This document shows positions 11,281 to 23,269 of a DNA stretch of 50,000 nucleotides, piece after piece (the stretch's first letter is position 1; each line of letters begins with the position of its first letter). The notes beneath the pieces were generated by a model. The model saw only the letters and a program-made list of their open reading frames with translations, was not told where the DNA came from and did not search any database. Source of the stretch: Theodoxus fluviatilis (Eukaryota > Mollusca > Gastropoda > Cycloneritida > Neritidae); contig JAWQFJ010015200.1 of the NCBI GenBank assembly GCA_034096865.1, positions 12,501-62,500 on the forward strand. Reading direction: 5' to 3'. The position numbers and the translations under genes are program-made.

Positions 11281-12772
11281 TTCCTCTTTCGTTTCTAAAT
11301 GCTAAGGAATCTAACTCGTCACTGATCATTTGATCTTATGTAGTCAATGTGTGAATTAGTTTTAAGTGTTAAGAACAATTTTCTAACCTCAATGCAGACT
11401 ATCGAAATCTGAGATTTAAGGAGAGATGCGAAAAAATAAAACTTGGATTTAATATAACACAGGAATAATGGAGAAGAAAAAGTAACGTCATTTTATTTTG
11501 ATGATAATACATCACCGAAATGCCTCCTACAATACTACATATTTGCTCGCCACACTTCTAACGGCAGTCACGAAGTAAATCCGCACAGTCACCGGAAAAC
11601 CACATGGGAACATCGTGTTCCCACACATGAAAAACTCTCGCATTTCTTTTGTGTGTGAGGAAAGCGCATATTCCATTTGATGTGAAACACTTCAGTCGAC
11701 CCATGCTATGACCTAGCTTAGCTCAATTGCCCCAGTTGAGCAAGGGGAGATAATCGGGGTCAAGGGAGGTAACTGTGTCAAGAGCGACGTACAAAAGGTC
11801 CGCTATCTCCCAGCCACTCCACATCTTCCCCCAGGCAGCCCAAGGAGAGAGGATGTGACAGCCTGAAGGGCCTCGAACCTTTGAAGGGTGAGGGCCAGGG
11901 ATGACACGGGCCCACTGGAGACAAGATAGTGGAGGTCTGACCCTGTATGTCTCCTTGGGAAACTGTGTGAAGATGTCACTGCGTCATGTCATGCCGTGAC
12001 CTTAGATAGTTGGAGTGCTCTCTTTGAAGTCCGAGTTCTCCTACTGGCATTTACCTTTGAAAGAAACATGTTTTGTTTTAGCTTCTGACGAAAGGTTTGT
12101 AACATTTCGCCTGCATCTTTATTCATTCTTTTTGTATGAACCTTACAAAGATTAAGCAGCAAATGAAGGCTAATCAAATCTGTTCGCTGTTGTTGAATAT
12201 ATTCACTGTATCTTTCAAGCCGACATTTTTAGAAATAGCTCCTTTCTTCTAAAACTTTCACAAATGCGCATCTTCTGTTTATACAGATTTCGTTACTTCT
12301 CGCACAAAAAGGTCTTTTGCTCTTCCACTGTTCTACTGCGGAGTTGGTTCTATAAATACTACACATTGCCTGAAGGCCAACGCTCACTAAACAAAGGTGA
12401 TGGTGGCCGTAAACACAGATCTCATCACAGGCGGAAGACTGGTGGTGACAATGTGGTCAAGTGCCCATAACTCTCGTCAGACACCAGTGACTAGTCTCGT
12501 CTCGTGGTCTTATAATACAAGTCTTGTTCTCGATAAATGACAGCTGTTTTTTGGTCTACCTTAGTGTGCGGCCTGAGTGAAAGTATTTCCATGAGACTGA
12601 TTCCAGTTGCATGATGTAAAACCCAAATGCAAATCTTAGTAGTTTTTTGTGGGTCTCAAAAGTCCAGTAGTCAGAGGTTCCAACAGATGAGAGGGAAAGA
12701 GGGAGGGTAGGGCACGTATGGTGGTGGTGGTGGGGTATCGGGTGGCCCCAGATGTGTGTTCAACATTTCAGT
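11281..12772. other. Unassigned stretch (left)
   Basis: Nothing coding recognised. CAAGGGGAGATAATCGG and CAAGGGAGGTAACTG at 11741-11775 are motifs I recall as frequent in mollusc genomes. A TTTACC site near 12050 could be a minus-strand splice donor, but the adjoining frame is not conserved between arms. Confidence 0.45.
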
Positions 12773-12864
<92 letters not shown>

Positions 12865-12891
12865 AAGAGAGAGAAAGAAAGAGAGAGAAAG

Positions 12892-12946
<55 letters not shown>
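12773..12946. repeat. (GA)n tract with GAAA interruptions (left)
   Basis: 174 bp of GA dinucleotides with periodic AAAG interruptions. The Arg/Glu or Ser/Leu frames through it are artefacts of the repeat. Confidence 0.95.
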
Positions 12947-12950
<4 letters not shown>

Positions 12951-13394
12951 TGCCGACACGTTTCTCAACAAATCAACATAAAACACTTTACGCATTGTGG
13001 TAGCGGACTGAATTATCACTCCCAGACACCGCTAAAGAAATAGAACCAAATCAAAATTGCGTGTGCACGTAGGTGTATTTTCAGTGCAAAAAGTCTTCCT
13101 CTCAGGGTGTTCTATCTCCGATTAAACACCGAGCCTTATCACGGTTTATCATTGGCACGATATAAGGAGGAAAGAGCTTTCCACAGCAATGATGAGATCG
13201 TTCTTTCACTAATTCTTGGTGTCAGACTCGAGCTAAAAGTGAGGTATGAGTGCATAGGAGAAGATAATTATAGGATAACATAAAAGACTGAGAGAAAAGT
13301 CATCTAAACACAGACAAAATAACGAAATGAGAAAAGATAAAAAGTATTGAGTAGCTGATAGTTGCAAATAAAAAAGACAAACTTTTAAAAGAGG
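12947..13394. other. Unassigned stretch between GA tracts (left)
   Basis: No feature recognised. Confidence 0.5.
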
Positions 13395-14529
<1,135 letters not shown>

Positions 14530-17130
14530 AATGGTTCCTTCCAAACACCTTGGCAGACACAATACTGTGGTCATTCTAAACCAGATTAGTGTGGGTGTTT
14601 CAACAACAAAAATCGACACTCATTACTTTGCGACCAAACTTGTGGACAGTCGATGAGAATGATGGTGGTGAGACAGAAAGCAAGGATCATCCGGTGAATA
14701 TGTCAAGCTGGAGACAGGAATACTAAGAACACTCCAGGGGATAGTTTGTGTCGCTGAAGCTGAAACCCTGTGTAACTGTTTTCCATGCCTCCACGAGAAT
14801 GTGTTTCCTCGCAGGTTGGTGCATGACGGAAAAGGTGTGTACTGAATAAAGTGGGTGCTTGTCAAATGTTGCGCCTCTTTATATCTAATCACTGATTTTT
14901 CAATGACTCTTTTGGATGGAGTAGAGATAGTTCTGAGACACGAATGTCAATGCACTTTTTTAAAACTTTAAAGTTTAATGTCATACTGAGACGGACGTTT
15001 GACCTGGAGATCCAATGACCGGAATGAGGGGTGTAAAGTGAATTGAGATGATACTTGCGGAAAGAGCCACTCCAGTCCATATGCGAAGGTTTTCCGTTTT
15101 GAGGGAATGAAATGGGAAAGTCGGGGAGGGGAGGGAAATACAATTTGAAAATTGTGGTAAGACATGAGATGTGTACGGAAGGAGAGGTCAGTATTCAGGA
15201 AAGGGCACACGGAGAAGAATCGAAAGCAAGAATAACTGGACACTGAAGAATTGCCTTCGAGGCTTTGGCAAGACCCGAAACTCGACTGTGACCTCATGAA
15301 CACGCTATGAGCATCCTCAGAGGTCGTCATGCCTAGATATTGAGATGGTGGGATTTTCAAGTAAGGGTGTGGTTCAGGGTGAACAATTGACTGAAAAGAT
15401 GTGATCGGGGGAAGGGCGGGGAGGTGGGTGAGGGTGGAGGTGGAGGTGGTGGTCGGAAGCGCGGGGATGGGGTTGGGGTGAGGGGTTGGCGCTAAGAAAC
15501 ACGGGCACGAGGGAAAGCAAGGAAACAAAGAGGCAGAGGAAGCTACTAGTACTACAGGTGGGAGGAAGATAAAAAGCTGACACACCTGTAACGTTCCCTC
15601 GTAACCCAACCCTGAACCTATTTTCCTGCCGCGGTACGAGGTGACGTCACGCAAACACTCATGCGCCTTTCTATTCTCCCCTGCGTGTTTGTGTCCGGGT
15701 GCCCGACCTCCCATAATGCCATCCGGTGCAACAGGAAATGCTTGAGGGGGGAAGTCAAGGAGACGTACGTCGTGATAAACTATCGATTCCACGAACATGC
15801 GTGATTCAGAAAATAAGGACAATGGACACCACTCTGGAATAATATTTTTGTCATCCGACCTTTTCCAGCCAACGTGGTGACAGTAGGATTAGAGAGTTAC
15901 TCACTAGCGTGGGAAACTTGTGTAACATTTCCCAGAAAAGTTCTGCTCCTATATCATTTCGATGTAGCTCCGTGCTGTAGACACTTATCGATACGTGTGA
16001 TTCAGAGCAGACATTTCATTCGAAGAATATTGCTTGATTCACCTTTGAAACCAAACGACTTCGAAGTTACTACTGCGTAGGTTGGAATGTACAACTTCAA
16101 CCGTTGGTTTTTAAAGAGTGATTTATGCGTTCCTGACTGCCGTCAATTTCTCAGCCGATTCACATAAGGCATTATATACGTAGAGAAGACGGAATGAAAA
16201 TCATTAAAGGTGTGTGCTTGTATGTATGTTGTAACATGTTTGAGTCGACTTTATGCATCTCAACAGCGCAATGAGGCATTGAATCAATGTACATTCTTTA
16301 TGAGCAGTGTATCCTGGGAGTCGTTTGTGACCACGAGGAGTGAACTGGTGCCTTCACTTACGAATACGATAAGACTGCATGTACCTGCACGTGTTGGACA
16401 GTAACACGCGAGTGTGCTTGCACACGCACGTTCGTATGCACGCACTTACGAGTGCATGTTTGCATATACGCACTTAAAACACAGAGGGAACAGGGAGAGC
16501 AAAATCCTATTTATATTCTACGTAAAGACTAATTGCAAACACCTACTCCTCTAAGCAAATTGTCTTCAAGCGTAAAACTGCACTTAAACCATACGACAAT
16601 TTGTTCGTTGTCATCGTGTATAGAGACTTCGTCATGCGTGGTAGGACTTCGACACAACATACGTCATCTCCTCCCCCAGGTGTTTCCGAAATCATCCTTC
16701 ATGCTTCACTGCTCAGGGAGATTGCCAGACTCGATAAGCACACCTAGAGTGCAAAAGTCGTGGTTCAACGACTCATTCTGAATTTTATGACCCATAAATG
16801 TCTACACCATTGTGAAGCTAAACGTATGAAAAATCTCTTTCCAACATTTTAGCGAAAGTTAATGGTCCCATCGCGTCAGAAACCACACGGACAAGTTCGA
16901 TAACGCCACGCAATAATCGTCTTCCATTCGGCGTTGGACATTTTCGACACAGCACGACGCACTCATTTTTAAGAGGCACGATTCATGCTAATTGGTATCT
17001 CGGGGTGGCTCGGTCCTCAATGGAGATTCCTGTGACCAATGACTCGAATTGCCAGACACACAAACAGCGGCGCTGTGCTAACTTGACTCACTCGACTGGC
17101 GCAGCCTGTTTGTTTCGACACGTCTACAGA
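14530..17130. other. Unassigned stretch with a 284-codon open frame (left)
   Basis: A minus-strand frame at 14968-15822 is open for 284 codons, but its template is C/T-rich, which lowers stop frequency. The product is Pro/Ser/Thr/Phe-rich with no family match. A CRE-like site lies inside. I treat the frame as probably fortuitous. Confidence 0.45.
15642..15649. promoter_or_regulatory. CRE-like palindrome (left)
   Basis: TGACGTCA within GGTGACGTCACGC, in a CpG-bearing stretch next to an ETS-like TTTCCTG/CCGGAT pair. It matches a CREB/ATF site; function is not shown. Mirrored at 34078-34085. Confidence 0.35.
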
Positions 17131-17315
17131 ACTAACGGGGTGCCTAATTGATTCGGGTACGTCTGGGTGAGGCTTTATGGGGTGGAACTCGGGTAGAGTT
17201 CACTCCCGTAATGAAACGTCTTGCTCGACTTTGGGTATAGGCTGAGGCCGGGCGGGGTGGGGTTGACACCCTGATAATGGGCTAGTGATGATCTCACCAC
17301 TTGACTACGCCGCAC
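17131..17315 (-). mobile_element. SINE-like segment with tRNA-like promoter boxes (left)
   Basis: On the minus strand GGCGTAGTCAAGTGG resembles a Pol III A box, and GGTGTCAACCC, about 40 bp on, resembles a B box, as in tRNA-derived SINE heads. The remainder is an unrecognised body. No clear tail or target-site duplication was found. Confidence 0.35.
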
Positions 17316-17331
17316 CACCAACACACGAACC

Positions 17332-17412
17332 TCCCCACCCCGAATGCCCCACCCTCTCCACCCCGAATGCCCCATCTCTCCACCCCGAATGCCCCATCTC
17401 TCCACCCCGAAC
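17332..17412. repeat. 22-bp tandem repeat, 4 copies (left)
   Basis: Units of CGAATGCCCCATCTCTCC plus ACCC, 22-23 bp, with the last degenerating. Mirrored at 32319-32399. Confidence 0.85.
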
Positions 17413-18167
17413 GATCCTATCCCCACACTAACTCACTCGCAGCAGGAGAGATTATGTCAGAGTGCAGGTACATGGAGGATTCTGGAGTACACAGAGCTAA
17501 TCACAGCTGATTTTCGGCGCACCAGAAAGAGTCAGCAGAGCACGATGTTGTTCGAGATTTGCATTAGTTCTGCCTTCGCGGGAGGCGAGGGGAAGGAGTA
17601 AGTAGACATCGGATTAAGTAGAAATGAGGTAAACCGTGTCTGCTAGGTGTTTGGAAAGGGGGCAAAATAAGAAAAGCACGGGTCACATAGGAGGAAACTA
17701 AATCTTAAAAAAGGAATATGGTTTGTTCAAACTGCTGTGCATTGGGGTCATCAGCGAGAGAGACAAAATCAAAACATCTTCTGTTTTAATTCTCTCATAT
17801 ACAAAAAATGCATTATTCTTACACGACACATTCCATGGAGATATTAATGCTTCTTAAACGCGCTGAATACAAAACTTCCTTTTTATATTAATGAACAACA
17901 TGTGCTCAGGATTAGAATTGTGACTGTGCATAAGAAAAGGCTCGAGTCGGGAGAATGATGAAATGAGACACTTCAACCGCGGTATTATTTATTCATTAAT
18001 TTATGCATGTTCCAGAAAAGGAAAACAAACGCTTGCTCACAGAAGAAAACTTTCTCTCTTTTTTTTTCCAGTGGTGTAAAATTAAGGAAAGCCATTAAAT
18101 AACATAATGCGCTGATAACTTTTCTCGGCGTTTTTCTCAAAAACTGTTTTGCCGACTTTAGCTTTGT
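17413..18167. other. Unassigned stretch (left)
   Basis: AT-rich with no feature recognised. Clustered differences from the right arm occur near 17930-17980 and 18110-18155. Confidence 0.5.
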
Positions 18168-18275
18168 TTCTCACGCACAGTCACAATGTGCGTGACATGC
18201 TACCAAGTAGGCCTACAGTGATTCTCACGCACAGTCACAATGTGCGTGACATGCTACCAAGTAGGCCTACAGTGA
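18168..18275. repeat. 54-bp tandem doublet with internal stems (left)
   Basis: Two copies of a 54-bp unit. Each contains CACGCACA and TGTGCGTG facing each other across seven bases, so each can form a small hairpin. It also carries a GTAGGCCTAC palindrome. Confidence 0.88.
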
Positions 18276-18490
18276 TTCAGCGATATGTAACGACGCTCTG
18301 CATAGGCCAACATTCGGACAGAGGACGCACAAAGGTAGCTAGCCCCCGCATCAGGACTAAGGCAAACCGAAAATTCCCACGGCAAACACATTTCTCTCTA
18401 CAGTTCGTAAACACGAGCGCATTGGACCACGACGAACGTACTACAGCGTTTTTACAACAATATACACCTGTTTATTTCCAGTCTGCAAAG

Positions 18491-18631
18491 ATGGAGGAGG
18501 CTCCGACGAATATGACAGCTGCTGATCAAAGTTATTACGAGTCCCAGCGACAAAAATATATCCTCGTCAGAAAGCTGATGAGTGGGTTCCTGGTGATGTC
18601 AAGACCGAGCCTAGGGAAGACGGAACGATAG
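18491..18631 (+). CDS. Exon-like ORF with splice acceptor and start codon (left)
   Basis: A CTGTTTATTTCCAG acceptor ends at 18481. Nine bases later an ATG in an AAAGATGG context begins MEEAPTNMTAADQSYYESQR, a 46-codon frame ending in TAG. The first two thirds read like ordinary soluble protein (acidic start, then YYESQRQKYILVRKLM). In another frame the end of the segment reads KADEWVPGDVKTEPREDG up to a TAG/GTAGGG donor-like site, so the exon structure is unclear. I do not recognise a family. Confidence 0.27.
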   Translation: MEEAPTNMTAADQSYYESQRQKYILVRKLMSGFLVMSRPSLGKTER

Positions 18632-18745
18632 GTAGGGTTAGCTGTGTGAAGCGTCGCTGTTTTTAAGCTGCCCCCCCATTTCCGTTTGGTCACTGTTACG
18701 TGCTGTGTCAAAGTGCCCCCTGTGACGGAATCACTATACATAGGC

Positions 18746-19097
18746 CTCGAATCACTCACTAGGAGATTATCTCGAATCACTCACTGGGAGATTATCTCGA
18801 ATCATTCACTGGGAGATTATCTCGCATCACTCACTGGGAGATAATATCGCATCACTCACTGGGAGATTATCTCGAATCACTCACTGGGAGATTATCTCGA
18901 ATCACTCACTGGGAGATTATCTCGAATCACTCACTGGGAGATTATCTCGCATCACTCACTGGGAGATAATATCGCATCACTCACTGGGAGATTATCTCGA
19001 ATCACTCACTGGGAGATACTATCGCATCACTCACTGGGAGATTATCTCGCATCACTCACTGGGAGATAACATCGCATCACTCACTGGGAGATTATTG
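18746..19097. repeat. 25-bp minisatellite, 14 copies (left)
   Basis: Units of ATCACTCACTGGGAGATTAT plus CTCGA. Variants ACTAGG, ATTCACT and ATAATATCG mark individual units. A run of about five units is repeated as a higher-order period. Copy number equals the right arm. Confidence 0.93.
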
Positions 19098-19278
19098 CGA
19101 TGACAGCACGTGACATGCCGTGACTGAAAGGTTTGTTTATCTTGCAGGAGAAAAAAAAATCTGCACACTGCCGCGACCTGCTCTTTGTCACAAAAACACT
19201 TTGTATGCTCCAGCCGTCAGACGAGATGTTTGCCCTGCTCAATAGACTGCTTCTCATCACGAAAACATGCGCCTTGAG

Positions 19279-19337
19279 CATGTCATAACTCATGGTAATG
19301 CGCTATATAAATCAACACATTATTATTATTATTATTA
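19279..19337 (+). mobile_element. SINE-like 3' tail with (ATT)n (left)
   Basis: GCGCTATATAAATCAACACA followed by (TTA)n, preceded by a GCGCCTTGAGCATGTC block. This GCGC-TATATAAA plus (ATT)n ending is a tail I associate with widespread invertebrate SINEs. The 5' part is not defined. Confidence 0.45.
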
Positions 19338-20326
19338 AACACACTTCATATAACGCCTCAGTGCGAACACAGGGATATAAGCACACATCCACGCATGAGT
19401 AGACATGCATACACTCAGACACATAGACATAGGCACACGTGCGTGCATGTATACATTTTAATATAGAAGAGGCTAGATTAAACATAATCGAAATTTCTTT
19501 TCACTGAAATACTAGGTTTTCTTTTTTTACTTAAATAGTGGATTCCTTGAGTGCTATGAGGGTAGGGAAGATGGGACAGGACATCTTTCGATGAATACCG
19601 TCAATTTCTTCCTCTCTTCTTTTTTTTCACGATCGAAAAAAGTTTAGGGTAGGCAGGTAACAATAGGGTCGGTGGAGTTACCGTAATCTCAACATTATTT
19701 TTGCCTAAATAATGAGCTGATGTGGGGGGCATCGAGCTACTCTGGCTGGTGTTGTGCACTTGTTGGATGAGGTGACGCGAGCTCGATATCAATCCCTGTT
19801 TTTCTCCTTGTTTTGTACTTTCAAAACTAGGGCAGAATGACCAAACCAACACACACATTCTCTCATGTACAACATTTCTCAAGGGCAAAACTTGCAAAGT
19901 CGGGCAAGGTCTACTTGCATTTCACCTGCACCTTGTGAACACACGTCAGACGTGTAGTGACAAGTACATGACAAGACATTGCAATGGATGGCTCATGAAG
20001 GAGAGCTGCATTCATGTTCACACTCAGCCACAAGATGGCGTCAACACAAGAGTTGTGAACTTCTCGACGAAACCCTCAAGACCCGTGGCACTTCATGCAG
20101 GCTGCGGAAACAATCTTTGGAGGACTTTGAATGCAGGCGTTGGAGCATCTGGGAACATCACGGCCCAGGTCGCTCATGAAAGCGCCGTTTCCTACTTTGT
20201 GGACACACCGGGCGAGCAACGTCCTGGCATTATAGAGACATGTGTGGAAAGGGCGGTGGTGATGGTTGAGGGTAAAAGGAGAAAAGCTATTTGCCTCACA
20301 TGCACCTCTCAGCAATCTCTCCCATG
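19338..20326. other. Unassigned stretch with a 142-codon open frame (left)
   Basis: A plus-strand frame at 19935-20363 encodes 142 residues with no recognised domain and runs into the X-box. Two residues differ in the right arm. Confidence 0.4.
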
Positions 20327-20367
20327 TGACGTCACATTTGCTGCGGCGCACTCAGTTGCCTAGCAAC
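20327..20367. promoter_or_regulatory. CRE plus RFX X-box pair (left)
   Basis: TGACGTCA (20327-20334) lies 20 bp from GTTGCCTAGCAAC (20355-20367), which fits the RFX X-box pattern RYTGCNNRGNAAC. X-boxes mark ciliary and other RFX-controlled promoters in animals. Both sites are near-palindromic, so direction is not given. No confident exon follows on either side. Confidence 0.45.
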
Positions 20368-20527
20368 GAAAGGAAGCAGCGTCAGCAGGAACTAGGGAAG
20401 GATTAATGTGTCCTTGCCATGCAGATAAGGGTGTCATGAGCGCAGAAGGAAGGAGGATAAAACAAATGCATATTGGCATAGTGCAGAAACTGAAAAAAGC
20501 TCATGTAACTCAATGTACACGAGAGGG

Positions 20528-20529
<2 letters not shown>

Positions 20530-20585
<56 letters not shown>
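20530..20585. repeat. (GA)n microsatellite (left)
   Basis: About 28 GA units, same length as the mirrored tract at 29149-29204. Confidence 0.95.
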
Positions 20586-20590
<5 letters not shown>

Positions 20591-20670
20591 TGTTGTAAAC
20601 ACAGGCCAAAAAAAGATGAACATATTCATCTATGGAGTAATCTTACATAAACGGATAGTTCAGATGCATT

Positions 20671-20792
20671 GCGTGTGCGCGCGCGCGCGTGTGTGTGTTT
20701 TCGTGCGTGCGTGCGTGTGCTTGCTCGCATATGTGTGAGTGTATGTGCACTTGTGTTGATTGTCAGTGTGTATGTGTGTGTGTGTGCGTGCT

Positions 20793-20841
<49 letters not shown>

Positions 20842-20886
20842 CAGTGTGTGCATAACTGTGCATGCGTGTGTGTGCACATGCGCGCG
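20671..20886. repeat. GT-rich region with alternating purine-pyrimidine (left)
   Basis: GCGCGCGCGTGTGTGTG and several GT runs with T, A and C interruptions. The alternating purine-pyrimidine DNA has Z-DNA potential. Cys/Val frames through it are artefacts. Confidence 0.9.
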
Positions 20887-21748
20887 TTTGTAATTGTTAA
20901 GTCTCAATGTTTGATTGCAAAGTAAGTGTCTGGGTGCGCACGCGCACGTGCACGCGTGCGTATGTGAGCATGCGTTTTGATGAAACGACAAGCGGGAGTG
21001 GTGATTCAAAATGAACCAGGCAGGATGAATCTACTTTGATTTTTTAAAATGACATGTCATGTCCATTATACTGAAAAGCAAAAAGAACGTAAAGGGGGAA
21101 ATGTACGGAAAAGAGGCACCAGTAGTGTTCTTTGTAGTACAAAGTATGTGTTTATTTTGTCGAAATGATTTGCACCGACACAGATAGAATGGCAGCTAGT
21201 AACAATAATGATTGACTGATCTTGAGAGCATCAACAACTTTCCTTGAAATGGAGGAAAGAGGAAAAAGACCCAAACAGAATAAGTCCACGTGCAAACTGT
21301 GCAAATACTCTTTAATCAGTCAGCTCAACGACACATCGGGCAATTTATCACTCAGACATGTATGGGTGAAAACTCATTAGTTACAAATTCAGCACTTGAA
21401 CGTTCAACTTTTATCGGATTCAACAAACAATATGCTCCATTACATCTGAGCAATGACTTCTACTCTATACAGGTGTCATGTTGATATCACCATGGCGACA
21501 TTCAGTCCCCCATCACAAAGCTGGGGAACCATGATGGAGGGGACGGGAGGAAAAGGTGATACAATTGAAATGCTTCTCACCTCCTCTCGTCTCCAGGAGA
21601 CAGAAGAACTGCCCGGGACATGCAGGCTTCCTGGTGGATGTGGCGTGATAGAGTGGCAAAAGGAAGACAGCCACAGGCGGGGAGGTGGTGGAGATGGGGA
21701 TTATAGGAGATTAAATGCAGAGACATAGGCATAGATTAGACAGGGAAA
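20887..21748. other. Unassigned stretch (left)
   Basis: Nothing recognised besides short frames. Confidence 0.5.
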
Positions 21749-22690
21749 GCAGCAAGCCATTATGTAGGCAGGACACAGGGGGGCTGGAGCGTGCAGCAAG
21801 CCCTTATGTAGGCAGGACACAGGGGGGCTGGAGAGTGCAGCAAGCCATTATGTAGGCAGGACACAGGGGGGCTGGAGCGTGCAGCAAGCCATTATGTAGG
21901 CAGGACACAGGGGGGCTGGAGCGTGCAGCAAGCCATTATATATGTAGCAGGACACAGGGGGGCTGGAGAGTGCAGCAAGCCATTAAGTAGGCAGGACACA
22001 GGGGGGCTGGAGAGTGCAGCAAGCCATTATGTAGGCAGGACACAGGGGGGCTGGAGAGTGCAGCAAGCCATTATGTAGGCAGGACACAGGGGGGCTGGAG
22101 AGTGCAGCAAGCCATTATGTAGGCAGGACACAGGGGGGCTGGAGAGTGCAGCAAGCCATTATGTAGGCAGGACACAGGGGGGCTGGAGAGTGCAGCAAGC
22201 CATTATGTAGGCAGGACACAGGGGGGCTGGAGAGTGCAGCAAGCAGTTATGTAGGCAGGACACAGGGGGGCTGGAGAGTGCAGCAAGCAGTTATGTAGGC
22301 AGGACACAGGGGGGCTGGAGCGTGCAGCAAGCCATTATGTAGGCAGGACACAGGGGGGCTGGAGCGTGCAGCAAGCCATTATGTAGGCAGGACACAGGGG
22401 GGCTGGAGCGTGCAGCAAGCCATTATGTAGGCAGGACACAGGGGGGCTGGAGCGTGCAGCAAGCCATTATGTAGGCAGGACACATGGGGGCTGGAGAGTG
22501 CAGCAAGCCATTATGTAGGCAGGACACAGGGGGGCTGGAGAGTGCAGCAGGCCATTATGTAGGCAGGACACAGGGGGGCTGGAGCGTGCAGCAAGCCATT
22601 ATGTAGGCAGGACACAGGGGGGCTGGAGAGTGCAGCAGGCCATTATGTAGGCAGGACACAGGGGGGCTGGAGAGTGCAGCAAGCAGTTAT
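21749..22690. repeat. 44-bp minisatellite, 21 copies (left)
   Basis: Units of GCAGCAAGCCATTATGTAGG plus CAGGACACAGGGGGGCTGGAG and a variable GAGT/GCGT end. One odd unit near 21936 has ATATATGTAGCAGG. Unit variants (CAGTTAT, CAGGCC, CATGGGGG) form a fixed order. Copy number and order match the right arm. Confidence 0.96.
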
Positions 22691-22994
22691 TAGACAGGCG
22701 GGAAGGTAGGAGGCGGGGGAAATCGAGGAGAGAGAAGAGTAGGTTCAAAGGCTGGAATAAAAGTTATACTCGGATACTTTGCGAAAAGTCCCATTGCGTT
22801 TGATAGAGCGATCATGTGCAGCTGATTTGGCGTACAGTCCCCATTCCTATACCACAGGCTTATTTTTCATGTGTAGTGTTAGCAAAGTCACTGGTGCTGG
22901 TAAGTTGTCAAGTTTAAAGACCGGCAAAGATAAAAGCACAACATCAACACCAGTAGAGTACACCCAAAGGTTAGGGGCACTACTTAACCATGTC

Positions 22995-23103
22995 AAACAT
23001 CAGCACCAACAGAAGCAGCAGCACCAATATCAACAGCAAAAGCACGGGCCACAGTTAAAGCACCAGTAACAACAACTCCGACGCCGACAACAATAACAAT
23101 AAC
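22995..23103. repeat. Imperfect CAN/AAC trinucleotide tract (left)
   Basis: Interrupted CAG/CAC/CAA triplets followed by AAC/AAT triplets. One plus-strand frame (22779-23069) reads as a His/Gln-rich tail but stops soon after, and no domain is seen before it. Confidence 0.6.
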
Positions 23104-23147
23104 ATCAAATGAAAAGCACAAAGAACCACCAGTACACCTACTTGTAT

Positions 23148-23150
<3 letters not shown>

Positions 23151-23197
<47 letters not shown>

Positions 23198-23206
23198 TCT
23201 CACACA

Positions 23207-23267
<61 letters not shown>
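23151..23267. repeat. (CA)n microsatellite, two blocks (left)
   Basis: 117 bp of CA with one ATTCT and one ATA interruption. Confidence 0.95.

Positions 23268-23269
<2 letters not shown>

Noticed and set aside
14968..15822. 284-codon frame, identical in both arms
   Set aside because: The C/T-rich strand has few stop codons, there is no domain, and neighbouring non-coding DNA is equally identical between arms, so conservation gives no support.
19935..20363. 142-codon frame next to the CRE/X-box
   Set aside because: No recognised domain, two residue changes between arms, and it reads through the regulatory palindromes. It is kept only as an unassigned frame.
21749..22690. CRISPR-like array
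   Set aside because: The 44-bp units are contiguous with no unique spacers and the context is eukaryotic. It is a minisatellite.
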